64,000 bases of DNA from an uncultured Pseudomonadota bacterium (GTDB taxonomy: Bacteria > Bdellovibrionota_B > Oligoflexia > Oligoflexales > CAIYRB01). The stretch spans positions 62,001-126,000 of the forward strand of contig CAIYRB010000145.1 of NCBI GenBank assembly GCA_903928445.1, given 5' to 3'. The notes under the pieces are model-generated. The model was not told the origin of the DNA, did not search any database, and saw nothing but the letters and a program-made list of their open reading frames with translations. Below, piece after piece: positions 56,701 to 64,000 of this stretch; the stretch's first letter is position 1; each line of letters begins with the position of its first letter. The position numbers and the translations under genes are program-made.

Positions 56701-57059
56701 TCCTCGAATGCGCCGCATATTTTGCGAAGATTAACCTGCCGATATACGCCACGGCAGGCACCGCGAAGTATCTGCAGCAGCACGGCTTTGCCGTGAAGCG
56801 CTTGGGTTGGCCGGGTGAAGCCGACGACGTACTGGATGCGATCCGCTCCGGCCTCGTCGATTTGGTCATCAACGTGCCCAAGGAGCTGCAGCGCCAAGAA
56901 CTGAGCCACGGCGCGCGGATCCGCCAGGTTGCGGTGCAGTTTGGTTGTTCATTGATCACCAATATGGAGGCGACCATGGCTTTTGCCCAGGCATTGGCGC
57001 GCTATCCGGATTTTGGCTCGACTCATGCAGTGATGGCTTTGCCGGCTTACAAGAGCTGA
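53730..57059 (+). CDS. carB: Carbamoyl-phosphate synthase large subunit
   Basis: A 1109-residue subunit that makes carbamoyl phosphate from ammonia, bicarbonate and two ATP. Two homologous ATP-grasp halves: the first opens [22 protein letters not shown] and has [13 protein letters not shown]; the second opens [21 protein letters not shown] and carries SYVLSGAAM. An oligomerisation region lies between, and the C-terminal MGS-like domain (from ~970) contains the allosteric site, with [16 protein letters not shown]. Slightly longer than the usual ~1070. The start overlaps carA. Confidence 0.96.
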   Translation: [1109 protein letters not shown]

Positions 57060-57080
57060 ATATTTTCACCAGGAGATGTG

Positions 57081-57662
57081 ATGAGCCAGGTCAGAATCGA
57101 AAAGCTATTTCATGAAGCCAGAACCCACAACGAGTGGCTGAACAAGCCAGTGAGCGATGATCTGCTGAAGCAGATTTATGACATCATGAAATGGGCGCCA
57201 ACCAGTGCCAACAGCAGCCCTGGCCGTTTTGTCTTTGTCCGCCCAGGAGCCGCCAAGGACAAGCTACTGGCGGCGATGGCTCCAGGCAATGTCGAAAAAA
57301 CCAAATCGGCACCGGTGACGGCGATCTTCGCCCACGATAGCGCGTTCTTTGAAAAGCTACCGAAGCTCTTTCCGCAAACCGATGCGAAGTCTTGGTTTAG
57401 CGGCAACCCAGTCTTAGCCGAAGCGACTGCTGTACATAATGCGGTGCTGCAAGAAGCCTATTTTATTCTGGCGGCTCGTGCGGTTGGCCTGGACTGCGGG
57501 CCGATGGCTGGTTTTGACAAGGAAAAGGTCGATGCAGCGTTTTTCGCTGGTACGACGTGGCGGTCTGACTTGGTTTGCAATCTGGGTTACGGTGACAAGG
57601 CTAAGCTGTTTCCGCGTAATCCGCGGCTTGATTTTGCTGAAGCATGCCGGATCGTGACCTAA
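57081..57662 (+). CDS. Nitroreductase-family protein, RutE/malonic semialdehyde reductase-like
   Basis: About 193 residues from ATG 57081 (AGGAG at 5 nt; the GTG just before is less likely). FMN-dependent fold: [18 protein letters not shown] is the flavin-binding opening, and a C-terminal PRNPRLDF block matches RutE-type reductases. In uracil degradation RutE reduces malonic semialdehyde to 3-hydroxypropionate, but no rut neighbours are present, so a general reductase role is possible. It follows carB by 21 nt and may be cotranscribed. Confidence 0.88.
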   Translation: MSQVRIEKLFHEARTHNEWLNKPVSDDLLKQIYDIMKWAPTSANSSPGRFVFVRPGAAKDKLLAAMAPGNVEKTKSAPVTAIFAHDSAFFEKLPKLFPQTDAKSWFSGNPVLAEATAVHNAVLQEAYFILAARAVGLDCGPMAGFDKEKVDAAFFAGTTWRSDLVCNLGYGDKAKLFPRNPRLDFAEACRIVT

Positions 57663-57686
57663 ATAGGCGCGCGAGCTAAGATTCCA

Positions 57687-58250
57687 CTATCTCTTTTTGC
57701 TCACTGTGAACGCGTGACCTGTGAGCGCGATTTCCGTAGTAATAAACATCGGGTTCAGTGACTTGGCTCCGGGCTCAGAATTATTGAAGCGAAACAGCAC
57801 ACAGTCCGCACCATCCTTTACGTAAACCAGACGCGTCCAACGAAACACCCCCGGCGATTCCTCAAAAAACCGCTCTGACTGGCGGGTAATATTATTATCA
57901 TCGATCCTTTCTAACGTAGCGACCTTGCCATTCTGGTTCAGGGCGGCCTCGGCATCGCTGCATGCCATTTCATCCATTTGCCGCGATACATTGAGAAATC
58001 CGGCATTGACAAACATATAGCTCTGATCCGGAGTGACTAACCAACTCACCTTGGCCGGTGCGTTCGCGGTGACCTGTTTGACTGTCGGCGTCTCCGCCTT
58101 GGGACTCGTATCGACATAGAACATCCAACGTGTTGTTTCCAATCGGACTGCTTTGTAGTCGTACGGATTCTGATTCGAGCTACTTCTGGACTTTCCGCAT
58201 CCAGATAGTGCCATTAAACAAACGCACACTAACATTGAAGAGACCTTCAT
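57687..58250 (-). CDS. Lipoprotein, unknown
   Basis: A 187-residue lipoprotein (lipobox LSGC) with a ribosome site (GGAGG) before the ATG. The mature part is a single beta-rich domain with Asp and Asn-rich turns and two Cys (MACSD, ADCVLF). No family was recognised. It is the last gene of a run of four minus-strand exported-protein genes. Confidence 0.75.
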   Translation of the reverse strand: MKVSSMLVCVCLMALSGCGKSRSSSNQNPYDYKAVRLETTRWMFYVDTSPKAETPTVKQVTANAPAKVSWLVTPDQSYMFVNAGFLNVSRQMDEMACSDAEAALNQNGKVATLERIDDNNITRQSERFFEESPGVFRWTRLVYVKDGADCVLFRFNNSEPGAKSLNPMFITTEIALTGHAFTVSKKR

Positions 58251-58286
58251 ATACTTAACCTCCTCCTCGATTTTTACTGTCGCAGT

Positions 58287-58883
58287 TTATTTAGGTTGGT
58301 AGTCAAAGCCGGCCTGCACTGCCAGAAAGCCTAAGGCCACGCCGCTTATATCAATAGTTATGGCGCCTAATACAGGAAAACTTCTATTAATAGCGGCGGT
58401 TAGCTTTAAATTACTAATATCACTCGATTTTTGTTTAAAATTTTCTAACCTAATTTTATAAATATTATCGTAGGTGACCCCTGCGGCGGTGACCGAGCCT
58501 TGGCCAAGATAGGTCGCCTTAAACTCGTCGCTGTTGTAACTGCCATCGGCTACGAGCTTGTCCCAAAAGGCATCTGTGAAATACGACGATGGAATCGTCA
58601 CCGCCTGCGTGCCGTGGTAATTTTTTGACTCGAAAATCTGGTTAATGGTCAGCATATAGTCCATCGAGACGCTATTTGAGCCATCGCTTGCCGCCTGACT
58701 ACCTACCGTAAAAGTTGCCGAACCATCTTTAATTTGCGCGCTCGACCGGCTCTTGTTCAATTTGTACGACGCTGTTTCGCCGAGTGGATTGCTGCTCGCG
58801 ACTTGACTGGCACTGGTATGCCGCCCACAGGCGACGATAGACAAAATAACAATAATCAGACCAATATTGTGACGAGTATTCAT
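58287..58883 (-). CDS. Lipoprotein, unknown
   Basis: A 198-residue exported protein with lipobox (SIVAC). The body is Ser/Thr/Asn-rich with regular beta-strand pattern (ATFTVGSQAASDGSNSVSMDYML) and no further Cys. Codon use is AT-richer than in the carAB block. Same strand as its neighbours, with a 36-nt gap to the next gene. Confidence 0.72.
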   Translation of the reverse strand: MNTRHNIGLIIVILSIVACGRHTSASQVASSNPLGETASYKLNKSRSSAQIKDGSATFTVGSQAASDGSNSVSMDYMLTINQIFESKNYHGTQAVTIPSSYFTDAFWDKLVADGSYNSDEFKATYLGQGSVTAAGVTYDNIYKIRLENFKQKSSDISNLKLTAAINRSFPVLGAITIDISGVALGFLAVQAGFDYQPK

Positions 58884-58977
58884 GTGTTTTTATCCTGATT
58901 TGTAAAGTTTAATCGGTGATTTATGTTCGGACCTTTGACTCTCTGGAGTCGATCTTTATAGGACTAATCAAAACTAA

Positions 58978-59517
58978 TCAGCTACGTATCTTCGCCAAAA
59001 GATTGTTTCCGGCACTCACTAATCGCCCTTTTATTTCATCATTTGAATTGAGCTTATTCATGATGTAGTTGTTTATCCAAGTGGGTAAGTTGCCAGTAAT
59101 CTGCTGTATATTGAGGTTGGCATAAGTAGTTACGGGCGATCCATTCCGATTTTCCAGGTGTAAGATCGGTGCAAGGGTAACGGTGAGCGTAATCGGCGTT
59201 CCATTGGTGTTGGCTATGAATGTCAAAGTCTGCTGTGGGACGTCGATCTCATTTTCCTGTAAATATTGTGGTAGCTTGCCTCTATCGACAGAAAGGTCTG
59301 ATTTAAATTCAACGGTTTGTACGATGCCAAAGGTTTGCGAAGCGAATGTTGGTTGGCCGGGTGCTCCGACTAAGGTTGCGTCAATTGGACAATGGTACAC
59401 GCTGCCGCTACTTCCATCGTCGATGGGATTGCAATCGAGGCCATCCGCAAGCGCCGAAGTGGCGATAAGTGGCGATACTAAAACAAACAAGATAGATAAT
59501 GATTTGGTCGTCTTCAT
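58978..59517 (-). CDS. Small secreted protein, unknown
   Basis: About 179 residues from ATG 59517 (GAGG at 9 nt). A cleavable signal peptide ends around ALA-D. The mature protein has a Cys pair near its N-terminus (LDCNPID, YHCPID), then a beta-rich body with IQQITGNLPTWINNYIMNKL and a C-terminal amphipathic helix. Some similarity in style, not in sequence, to membrane-associating START/BPI-like small proteins. No family assigned. Confidence 0.7.
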   Translation of the reverse strand: MKTTKSLSILFVLVSPLIATSALADGLDCNPIDDGSSGSVYHCPIDATLVGAPGQPTFASQTFGIVQTVEFKSDLSVDRGKLPQYLQENEIDVPQQTLTFIANTNGTPITLTVTLAPILHLENRNGSPVTTYANLNIQQITGNLPTWINNYIMNKLNSNDEIKGRLVSAGNNLLAKIRS

Positions 59518-59549
59518 GTGTTTACACCTCATTTTTAATCAGAATTGTG

Positions 59550-60020
59550 TTAAGGGCACCCTGGGATTCCACTGATAGCAATTAGGCCAAGCGGGCTGTT
59601 GACTATTAAGTCTGCGAACGTAGCTGGGATAGAATAGATCGGATTATCAGATGTTTGAACGAATACACTAGTGACATGGCAATTGTTTACTGTTCCAGTA
59701 AAGTCGATGTGCACATAATAATTGTAGATGTCCCAGCACCATTTTCCGCCAAACGGACGGCGTATGCACTGTTCCTGGACGTTGTGCAGATTAAAGCGGC
59801 CGTGGAGGACTAGGTTCTGGTTATCCACATCAACCGTCGCGCTTTCGAGATAACCTCCACACTTATTGCCCAAACAGAAGTCCTTGGCTTTTTGGTCGGC
59901 ATTGACCGGAGGATTTTTCATGGCGTTTGTCGTATCCCAGGCAAGTGCTCTTCCGGGTGGGAGTGACGCCAGTAGCCCAAGTGACAGATTGAATAGGAGT
60001 ACTATTTGTGTTGCTTTCAT
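59550..60020 (-). CDS. Small secreted Cys-rich protein, unknown
   Basis: About 156 residues from ATG 60020 (AAGGAA). A signal peptide (LLFNLSLGLLASLPPGRALA) is followed by a compact domain with at least six Cys (FCLGNKCGGY, QCIRRPFGGKWCWD, NNCHV, IPGCP), probably disulfide bonded, and strand-rich segments. Followed by the related-style secreted protein gene. Unknown function. Confidence 0.72.
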   Translation of the reverse strand: MKATQIVLLFNLSLGLLASLPPGRALAWDTTNAMKNPPVNADQKAKDFCLGNKCGGYLESATVDVDNQNLVLHGRFNLHNVQEQCIRRPFGGKWCWDIYNYYVHIDFTGTVNNCHVTSVFVQTSDNPIYSIPATFADLIVNSPLGLIAISGIPGCP

Positions 60021-60388
60021 ATGGACTTCCTTACGCCTAGATTGAAGTTTTGGCCAAAAAACGCCTATCGAAGTCACGAACGAAGTAGTATCAGCAAGTA
60101 CTGTGCCGTTTTTACTTTTTGAAATAATTTAGGTTATTTGCGGCGTTTTGTTGGGGTGTTCTGCGCCGTCGTGCCGCACCCTGGACAAGTTTGCGTGTCC
60201 GGAATTTGCGCCAGACGGTCTGAAATTAGGTCGCCCGAGGTTGGTGATGCAATCGCGTAATCATTGCTGGTGACCCTAAACGATGATTTAGGTTCGCACA
60301 TTGATTGATGGCAAGATTCTTGCTTTGCATTCGTTGTGTACTCAATACGTCACGAGGCGAAATTGAGAAGGACTAACAACAACGAAAG
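60021..60388. other. Divergent intergenic region, no gene recognised
   Basis: Between a minus-strand secreted protein gene and a plus-strand lipoprotein gene. Likely holds both promoters; AT-rich at 60110-60140. No RNA gene or clear consensus seen. Confidence 0.4.
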
Positions 60389-60400
60389 ATGGGAACTAAA

Positions 60401-60976
60401 ATGTACGCTATTATTAAACGAATTTTATTAGTGACCTGTGCACTATCGCTCTCCTGCTCGAAGGGCAATAATGCGCTAAAGTCGACAGACTCTGCAGGTA
60501 GTGTTCATGCGTCTAGCAAAGGTATGAATCTGGTCTTCGACCACTTAATTGATGGCGCGGACCTTTCGCTAAATCAACAAGATCGATTGACCATGGCGAC
60601 GTTCGTTCGATCTTTGTCGCGCGCCGAGGGATCAGTGGGCTCAGGTCTTGAACTTAAGGCCGCTGCGTATCAAGCATTTGCTGGAGACTACAAGAATGCT
60701 CACGACATCATCGGCAAGGCGAGAACTCAGTGGCAAGGCGAGTTTGCCGGCTATGACAGCTGCAACGCTGCTAGCTTGACCTTGGTGATTGAATCTGAAG
60801 TCAGCGAGCTGATCGATCGCACGGTGGAGTGCATGCACCGTGGTGTCGGAAGTTCTGCGCAAATCGAGTTCATGGCCAAGGTGAATGAAGAGATATTAAC
60901 TAAACTTAGTAATTCTTGTGGAGCCGGCTGCATCGACGAGCTGCAGAAAAAAATCCTCAGCTTGCAAAATATTTGA
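60401..60976 (+). CDS. Lipoprotein, unknown
   Basis: About 191 residues; ATG 60401 has GGGA 6 nt upstream, better than ATG 60389. Lipobox LSLSC. The mature part is helical (LIDGADLSLNQQDRLTMATFVRSLSRAEG; a Cys pair in SNSCGAGCIDEL and further Cys at DSCNAAS and VECMH). No motif match. Confidence 0.72.
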   Translation: MYAIIKRILLVTCALSLSCSKGNNALKSTDSAGSVHASSKGMNLVFDHLIDGADLSLNQQDRLTMATFVRSLSRAEGSVGSGLELKAAAYQAFAGDYKNAHDIIGKARTQWQGEFAGYDSCNAASLTLVIESEVSELIDRTVECMHRGVGSSAQIEFMAKVNEEILTKLSNSCGAGCIDELQKKILSLQNI

Positions 60977-61048
60977 GAATGTTAATCGAAGAGATTAAAC
61001 CGTCGTTATGATTTACATATTAAATATCCAATAACCGTGGGTGGCATT

Positions 61049-61397
61049 ATGAGGATTTTTGATCATTTGATTCCGATGAAACACATCGTCAAGTTCATGC
61101 CCGTACTATTTCATCTGGCAGTGGGTTGCACGCCGCATAGGAACGCAAACGCTTCTGGACTCAAGGATGCTACGGTTGCTTTACAGGCTGGCGAAGCCTA
61201 TGATTCGCTACGGATCCGGTTTACCGATAGTACCTGTGTGACGTTCAATCCTAGCGAGCAGAGTGTGGATGGGCTAGGCTGAAGCAAAGCTACCATTGCA
61301 GGCAGGACTGGCTTCGTATAAAAATGGTGATACTCCATGCCTAACTGAAGTCGTGCAATACGCGTTCCATAAACCACGGTACCTGGATCGTGGTTAA
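61049..61397 (+). pseudogene. Small lipoprotein gene, probably frameshifted
   Basis: The track ORF stops at 61282 after GLG. From ATG 61049 it has a signal peptide with lipobox (AVGC). Just past the stop, the next frame stays open for 39 codons (AEAKLPLQAGLASYKNGDTPCL...) to 61397. Removing one G of the GG at 61277-61278 joins the two as DGLAEAKL, giving a 115-residue protein with a plausible Cys pair. Evidence is thinner than for the other frame breaks; a truly short 77-residue lipoprotein is the alternative. Confidence 0.45.
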
Positions 61398-61547
61398 ACT
61401 ATCCTCCTAATATTGGGTGGTTGCGGCAGGTTTTGCATGTGAATCGGTCTCCAGACTGAGACTTGAAAAAATATTGGCTAGAAACACCTAAAGTCGTGTT
61501 ATACAATTCCCGATACGCAGATCGTATATTAAGGGAGGTTGGGGCCG

Positions 61548-63107
61548 ATGACGCAACTGAGGTGGCCAAGGATAGCGACAGGGTTCCTGTGGTGCCAAGC
61601 CGCTTTGGCGGCTGTTTTGGCTGTGCTTATGGCCTCTGGCAAGTTATCCAGGGTGGAAGTCGTGTGTCCAGGCAGCATGCCCTTCTCTTGGCCGTGCTTG
61701 AGAGTCGATGCGCTGTCGCTACCGATGTTTCTTATGGTTTCCTTTTTGGGCGCTGTCGTGGCGACTTATAGCGTTTCCTACCTAAAAGGTGACGGGCGAC
61801 AAGGGCGATTTTTTCGCTATTTAGTGGTGACGACGACGGCGGTTTCTTGGTTTGTGCTGGCGCCGAATCTTTGGCTGGCGTTTCTAGCTTGGCTCGTGAC
61901 GAGTTGGGGCCTGCACCGACTGCTGCTGCACTTTCCGACCAGGCCTGGAGCGGTCTTGGCGGCGCGCAAGAAGTTCGTCGTTAGTCGGATCGGCGACGTG
62001 GCCATTTTGACGGCGATTCTGCTCGTCCAAGAGCGCTTTGGCACGACTGATTATGGGAGACTGTTTAAGTCCGTCGGTGAGGCAAGCTGGCCTACGCTTG
62101 CAGGGGCGGCGGACATCCAGTGGATCGGCATCCTGTTTGCGATCGGAGCTATGACGAAGTCGGCGCAGTTTCCGTTTCATTTTTGGTTGCCAGAGACCAT
62201 GGAGACTCCGACCTCCGTGTCGGCGTTGATGCATGCTGGGATCATCAACGCGGGGGGATACTTCATCATTCGTCTAAGCCCCTTGCTCGTGCATATCGAT
62301 ACGGCGCGGCTGATGTTGGTCTTAGCCGGCGCGCTGACCGCAGTCTTTGCAGCACTGGTCATGATCACGCAAAATGACATCAAGAAGAAGCTGGCGTATT
62401 CGACGATCAGTCAAATGGGGCTCATGATGTTCGAGTGCGGGGTGGGGGCTTATGTCGTGGCCCTGCTACATATTTTTCTGCACAGTGGGTACAAGGCCCA
62501 TGCTTTTCTTTCGACCGGCGGCTTGATCGATGCAGCGCAAGGTCCAAAGCGCGGGAGCAGTCAGCTCTCGGGGTTGGCGACGACCTTTGCCCTGGTAGCG
62601 ACCGGTGGCGTGATGATGGTCGCCGTGGTCTGGTCAAACCGGGGTTTGTTTCCGCTGCTCCTATGCTTGGGTGTTACGCTACTTGGTCTATGTCAGGTGA
62701 TTTTGACGGACGCGAAAGTTGCGGGCAGAGGGCGCATGGTCTGGCTTTGGACCGTACCGGTCACTCTGGCAACCGGTGCGATCTATCTGTTCCTCGAACA
62801 GGTGACCGGTAGCGCCGTTCAGGGTGTTGTGGCACCCATGACTGCGCTGCCGTCACAGGTCGTCGCCGCAACCAGCGGCGTCCTAGCCTACCTGATATTC
62901 GGGGCTGGATTTCTCGCCGCGCAGGCCGTGGTTGCCGCGGACTCGCCGCGCCGGCAAAAACTGTACCTCTTCTGTCTAAACGGCGGGCGTTGGGGGTCGA
63001 AGACCACAGCATGGCTGACTCGCTTTTGGCCCGTTCAACGTCGTGTGTTTGCTGCGCCAGGCGCTGACATCAAGGCAAAGCAACTAGCAGGAGAACATTA
63101 TGCTTGA
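61548..63107 (+). CDS. dabB: DabB, membrane subunit of the DAB inorganic-carbon pump
   Basis: About 519 residues from ATG 61548 (AAGGGAGG at 9 nt; the track's TTG touches that site). A NuoL/MrpA-type proton-conducting membrane protein with about 12-14 helices: MTKSAQFPFHFWLPETMETPTS with its conserved Lys and Glu, SALMHAGIINAGGYF, and NDIKKKLAYSTISQMGLMM. In DAB systems it couples proton flow to the carbonic-anhydrase-like DabA to accumulate bicarbonate. It overlaps the dabA start by 8 nt. The partner gene makes the assignment much safer than NuoL similarity alone. Confidence 0.92.
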   Translation: MTQLRWPRIATGFLWCQAALAAVLAVLMASGKLSRVEVVCPGSMPFSWPCLRVDALSLPMFLMVSFLGAVVATYSVSYLKGDGRQGRFFRYLVVTTTAVSWFVLAPNLWLAFLAWLVTSWGLHRLLLHFPTRPGAVLAARKKFVVSRIGDVAILTAILLVQERFGTTDYGRLFKSVGEASWPTLAGAADIQWIGILFAIGAMTKSAQFPFHFWLPETMETPTSVSALMHAGIINAGGYFIIRLSPLLVHIDTARLMLVLAGALTAVFAALVMITQNDIKKKLAYSTISQMGLMMFECGVGAYVVALLHIFLHSGYKAHAFLSTGGLIDAAQGPKRGSSQLSGLATTFALVATGGVMMVAVVWSNRGLFPLLLCLGVTLLGLCQVILTDAKVAGRGRMVWLWTVPVTLATGAIYLFLEQVTGSAVQGVVAPMTALPSQVVAATSGVLAYLIFGAGFLAAQAVVAADSPRRQKLYLFCLNGGRWGSKTTAWLTRFWPVQRRVFAAPGADIKAKQLAGEHYA

Positions 63108-64000
63108 CGCTGATACCCCCGCCGCAGACCGTGCGCTTAGCCAGGCGCCTTCGTTCGCTGCCGCAATAGATGCAGCCTTGGGTTTGACCATGCCCAGCTG
63201 GCCACTGCAAAACGTCGTCGCCGTGAACCCATTTTGGCAGCAACGCGGACGTCCTTTTACTGATGTTATGCGCGAGGTCTCTCCAGTCATTGGCGCTGAG
63301 ACCTACATGCCGCTAGCCTTTTACTTGGATCAATATGGCACCGGCCGGATTAGCGAGAGAAGTCTGAGCGCAGTGTTGGCGCAAGCAAAGAGCAAGATTG
63401 GCCTTGACGCCGAGTCCCTGGACACCTTTGTACGCGCCAGCAGAAGGCAGCAAGTTGAACATCACTACGATCAAAGCTTCGCCGGGTGGCTTGATCAAAG
63501 GCAGCCCGGCAGCAATTGGCAACGGGCGATCATCGATCAGGTCGGTATGTTCGCCGGGGCCTACTTCGACAACGGTCAGGCTGTTGCGCCTTTTCCTTGG
63601 CGTTCGCTATCTTTTTGGGAGGCATGGAAGGCAGCGCAGAGTCTGGGTGGCGTCGCCGACTCATGGGCACTCCCTGGTCTCAAAGCCTTGCTGGCAGCTG
63701 CCGCAGGCCTGTCCGCTAGGGACCACATTGGCCATATGCTCGGCCGACTCGGCATCAGCAGCGCCGCTGCTCAAGCGCGCTACCTGGCTAGGTTGATGGC
63801 CGAGGTGCTCGGCTGGGCGTCGCAGTTCCAATGGCGGGATTGGCAGCATGGTCTTGGCTATTCGGTCGCTGGAGTTGGCGGCACTGAAGACCTTTTGGCC
63901 GTGCGTTTGAGCTATGACTTGCTTCTGACCCGGGGTTTTCAAGATGGGACTATGTCCGGTGACTTGTCTGAGTTCCATGCGTGGCAGCAGAGTCTCCATC
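63100..64000 (+). CDS. dabA: DabA, zinc subunit of the DAB inorganic-carbon pump (partial)
   Basis: Runs off the window end, so it is missing from the track. The start ATG overlaps the dabB stop (ATGCTTGA) with AGGAG upstream. The 300 visible residues match the UPF0753/DUF2309 family: WPLQNVVAVNPFWQQRG near the start, LDQYGTGRIS, DQVGMFAGAYFDNGQAVAPF and SFWEAWKAAQ. Full family members are ~800-1000 residues with the Cys/Asp/His/Cys zinc site further downstream, not visible here. Cytosolic, peripheral on DabB. Supplies bicarbonate for carboxylases in heterotrophs as well as autotrophs. Confidence 0.92.
   Translation, partial: MLDADTPAADRALSQAPSFAAAIDAALGLTMPSWPLQNVVAVNPFWQQRGRPFTDVMREVSPVIGAETYMPLAFYLDQYGTGRISERSLSAVLAQAKSKIGLDAESLDTFVRASRRQQVEHHYDQSFAGWLDQRQPGSNWQRAIIDQVGMFAGAYFDNGQAVAPFPWRSLSFWEAWKAAQSLGGVADSWALPGLKALLAAAAGLSARDHIGHMLGRLGISSAAAQARYLARLMAEVLGWASQFQWRDWQHGLGYSVAGVGGTEDLLAVRLSYDLLLTRGFQDGTMSGDLSEFHAWQQSLH

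Noticed and set aside
61463-61771. 102-aa plus-strand ORF before dabB
   Set aside because: It overlaps the dabB start in another frame, covers its ribosome site and has no domain.

Overview
The window looks like the chromosome of a Gram-negative, diderm bacterium with roughly mid-50s GC. Lipid A synthesis (LpxC), outer-membrane barrels and a large number of lipoproteins with classical lipoboxes all support a true outer membrane. The mixture of Ig-like/DUF1566 lipoproteins, long TPR periplasmic proteins, cyclic-nucleotide-like domains and an HD-GYP protein fits the Bdellovibrionota/Oligoflexia or neighbouring 'deltaproteobacterial' lineages. That placement is inference from gene style, not from a marker gene.

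Layout. 0.5-9 kb: surface lipoproteins, one broken by a 4-bp tandem duplication, next to an IS91-like transposase remnant. 9.2-18 kb: a receiver-LpxC fusion, then a tesA-ybbA-ybbP type cluster (lysophospholipase/thioesterase plus ABC exporter), a Rossmann oxidoreductase, a glutathione-transferase-like protein and two overlapping lipoproteins. 18-30 kb: typA, a 44-residue basic protein convergent with it, a TPR/cNMP-like protein with an HD-GYP phosphodiesterase, pgi (frameshifted) and tal, a HEAT-like periplasmic protein, an FucP/GluP-type sugar transporter and purT.

30-36 kb is the accessory region. A coiled-coil/trypsin-like protein (its signal-peptide part separated by an A8 frameshift) is followed by a lipoprotein-like toxin ending in a bacterial EndoU RNase domain. 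Next come two MafI-like immunity proteins separated by an orphan copy of the toxin C-terminus, and then a decayed duplicate of the toxin mid-region. A HigBA-like toxin-antitoxin pair with a palindromic operator inside its promoter, and tRNA-Pro(GGG), close the region. This is the best candidate for an under-described system here: a rearranging, possibly cell-surface-anchored polymorphic toxin with its own protease partner.

36-50 kb: a compact operon of a lytic transglycosylase, a periplasmic protein, two very long TPR/coiled-coil periplasmic proteins and a TPR lipoprotein, followed by a lone receiver protein, RppH, an outer-membrane barrel and a second TPR/cNMP-like protein. The layout recalls trans-envelope (Glt-like) machinery. 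50-57.7 kb is metabolic: alcohol dehydrogenase, thiolase, carAB and a RutE-like nitroreductase. 57.7-61.4 kb holds small secreted proteins and lipoproteins. The window ends inside a dabB-dabA operon (DAB inorganic-carbon pump).

Four independent reading-frame breaks sit in short repeats or homopolymers. Either the assembly carries indel errors or this genome uses or suffers slippage; read data would decide.
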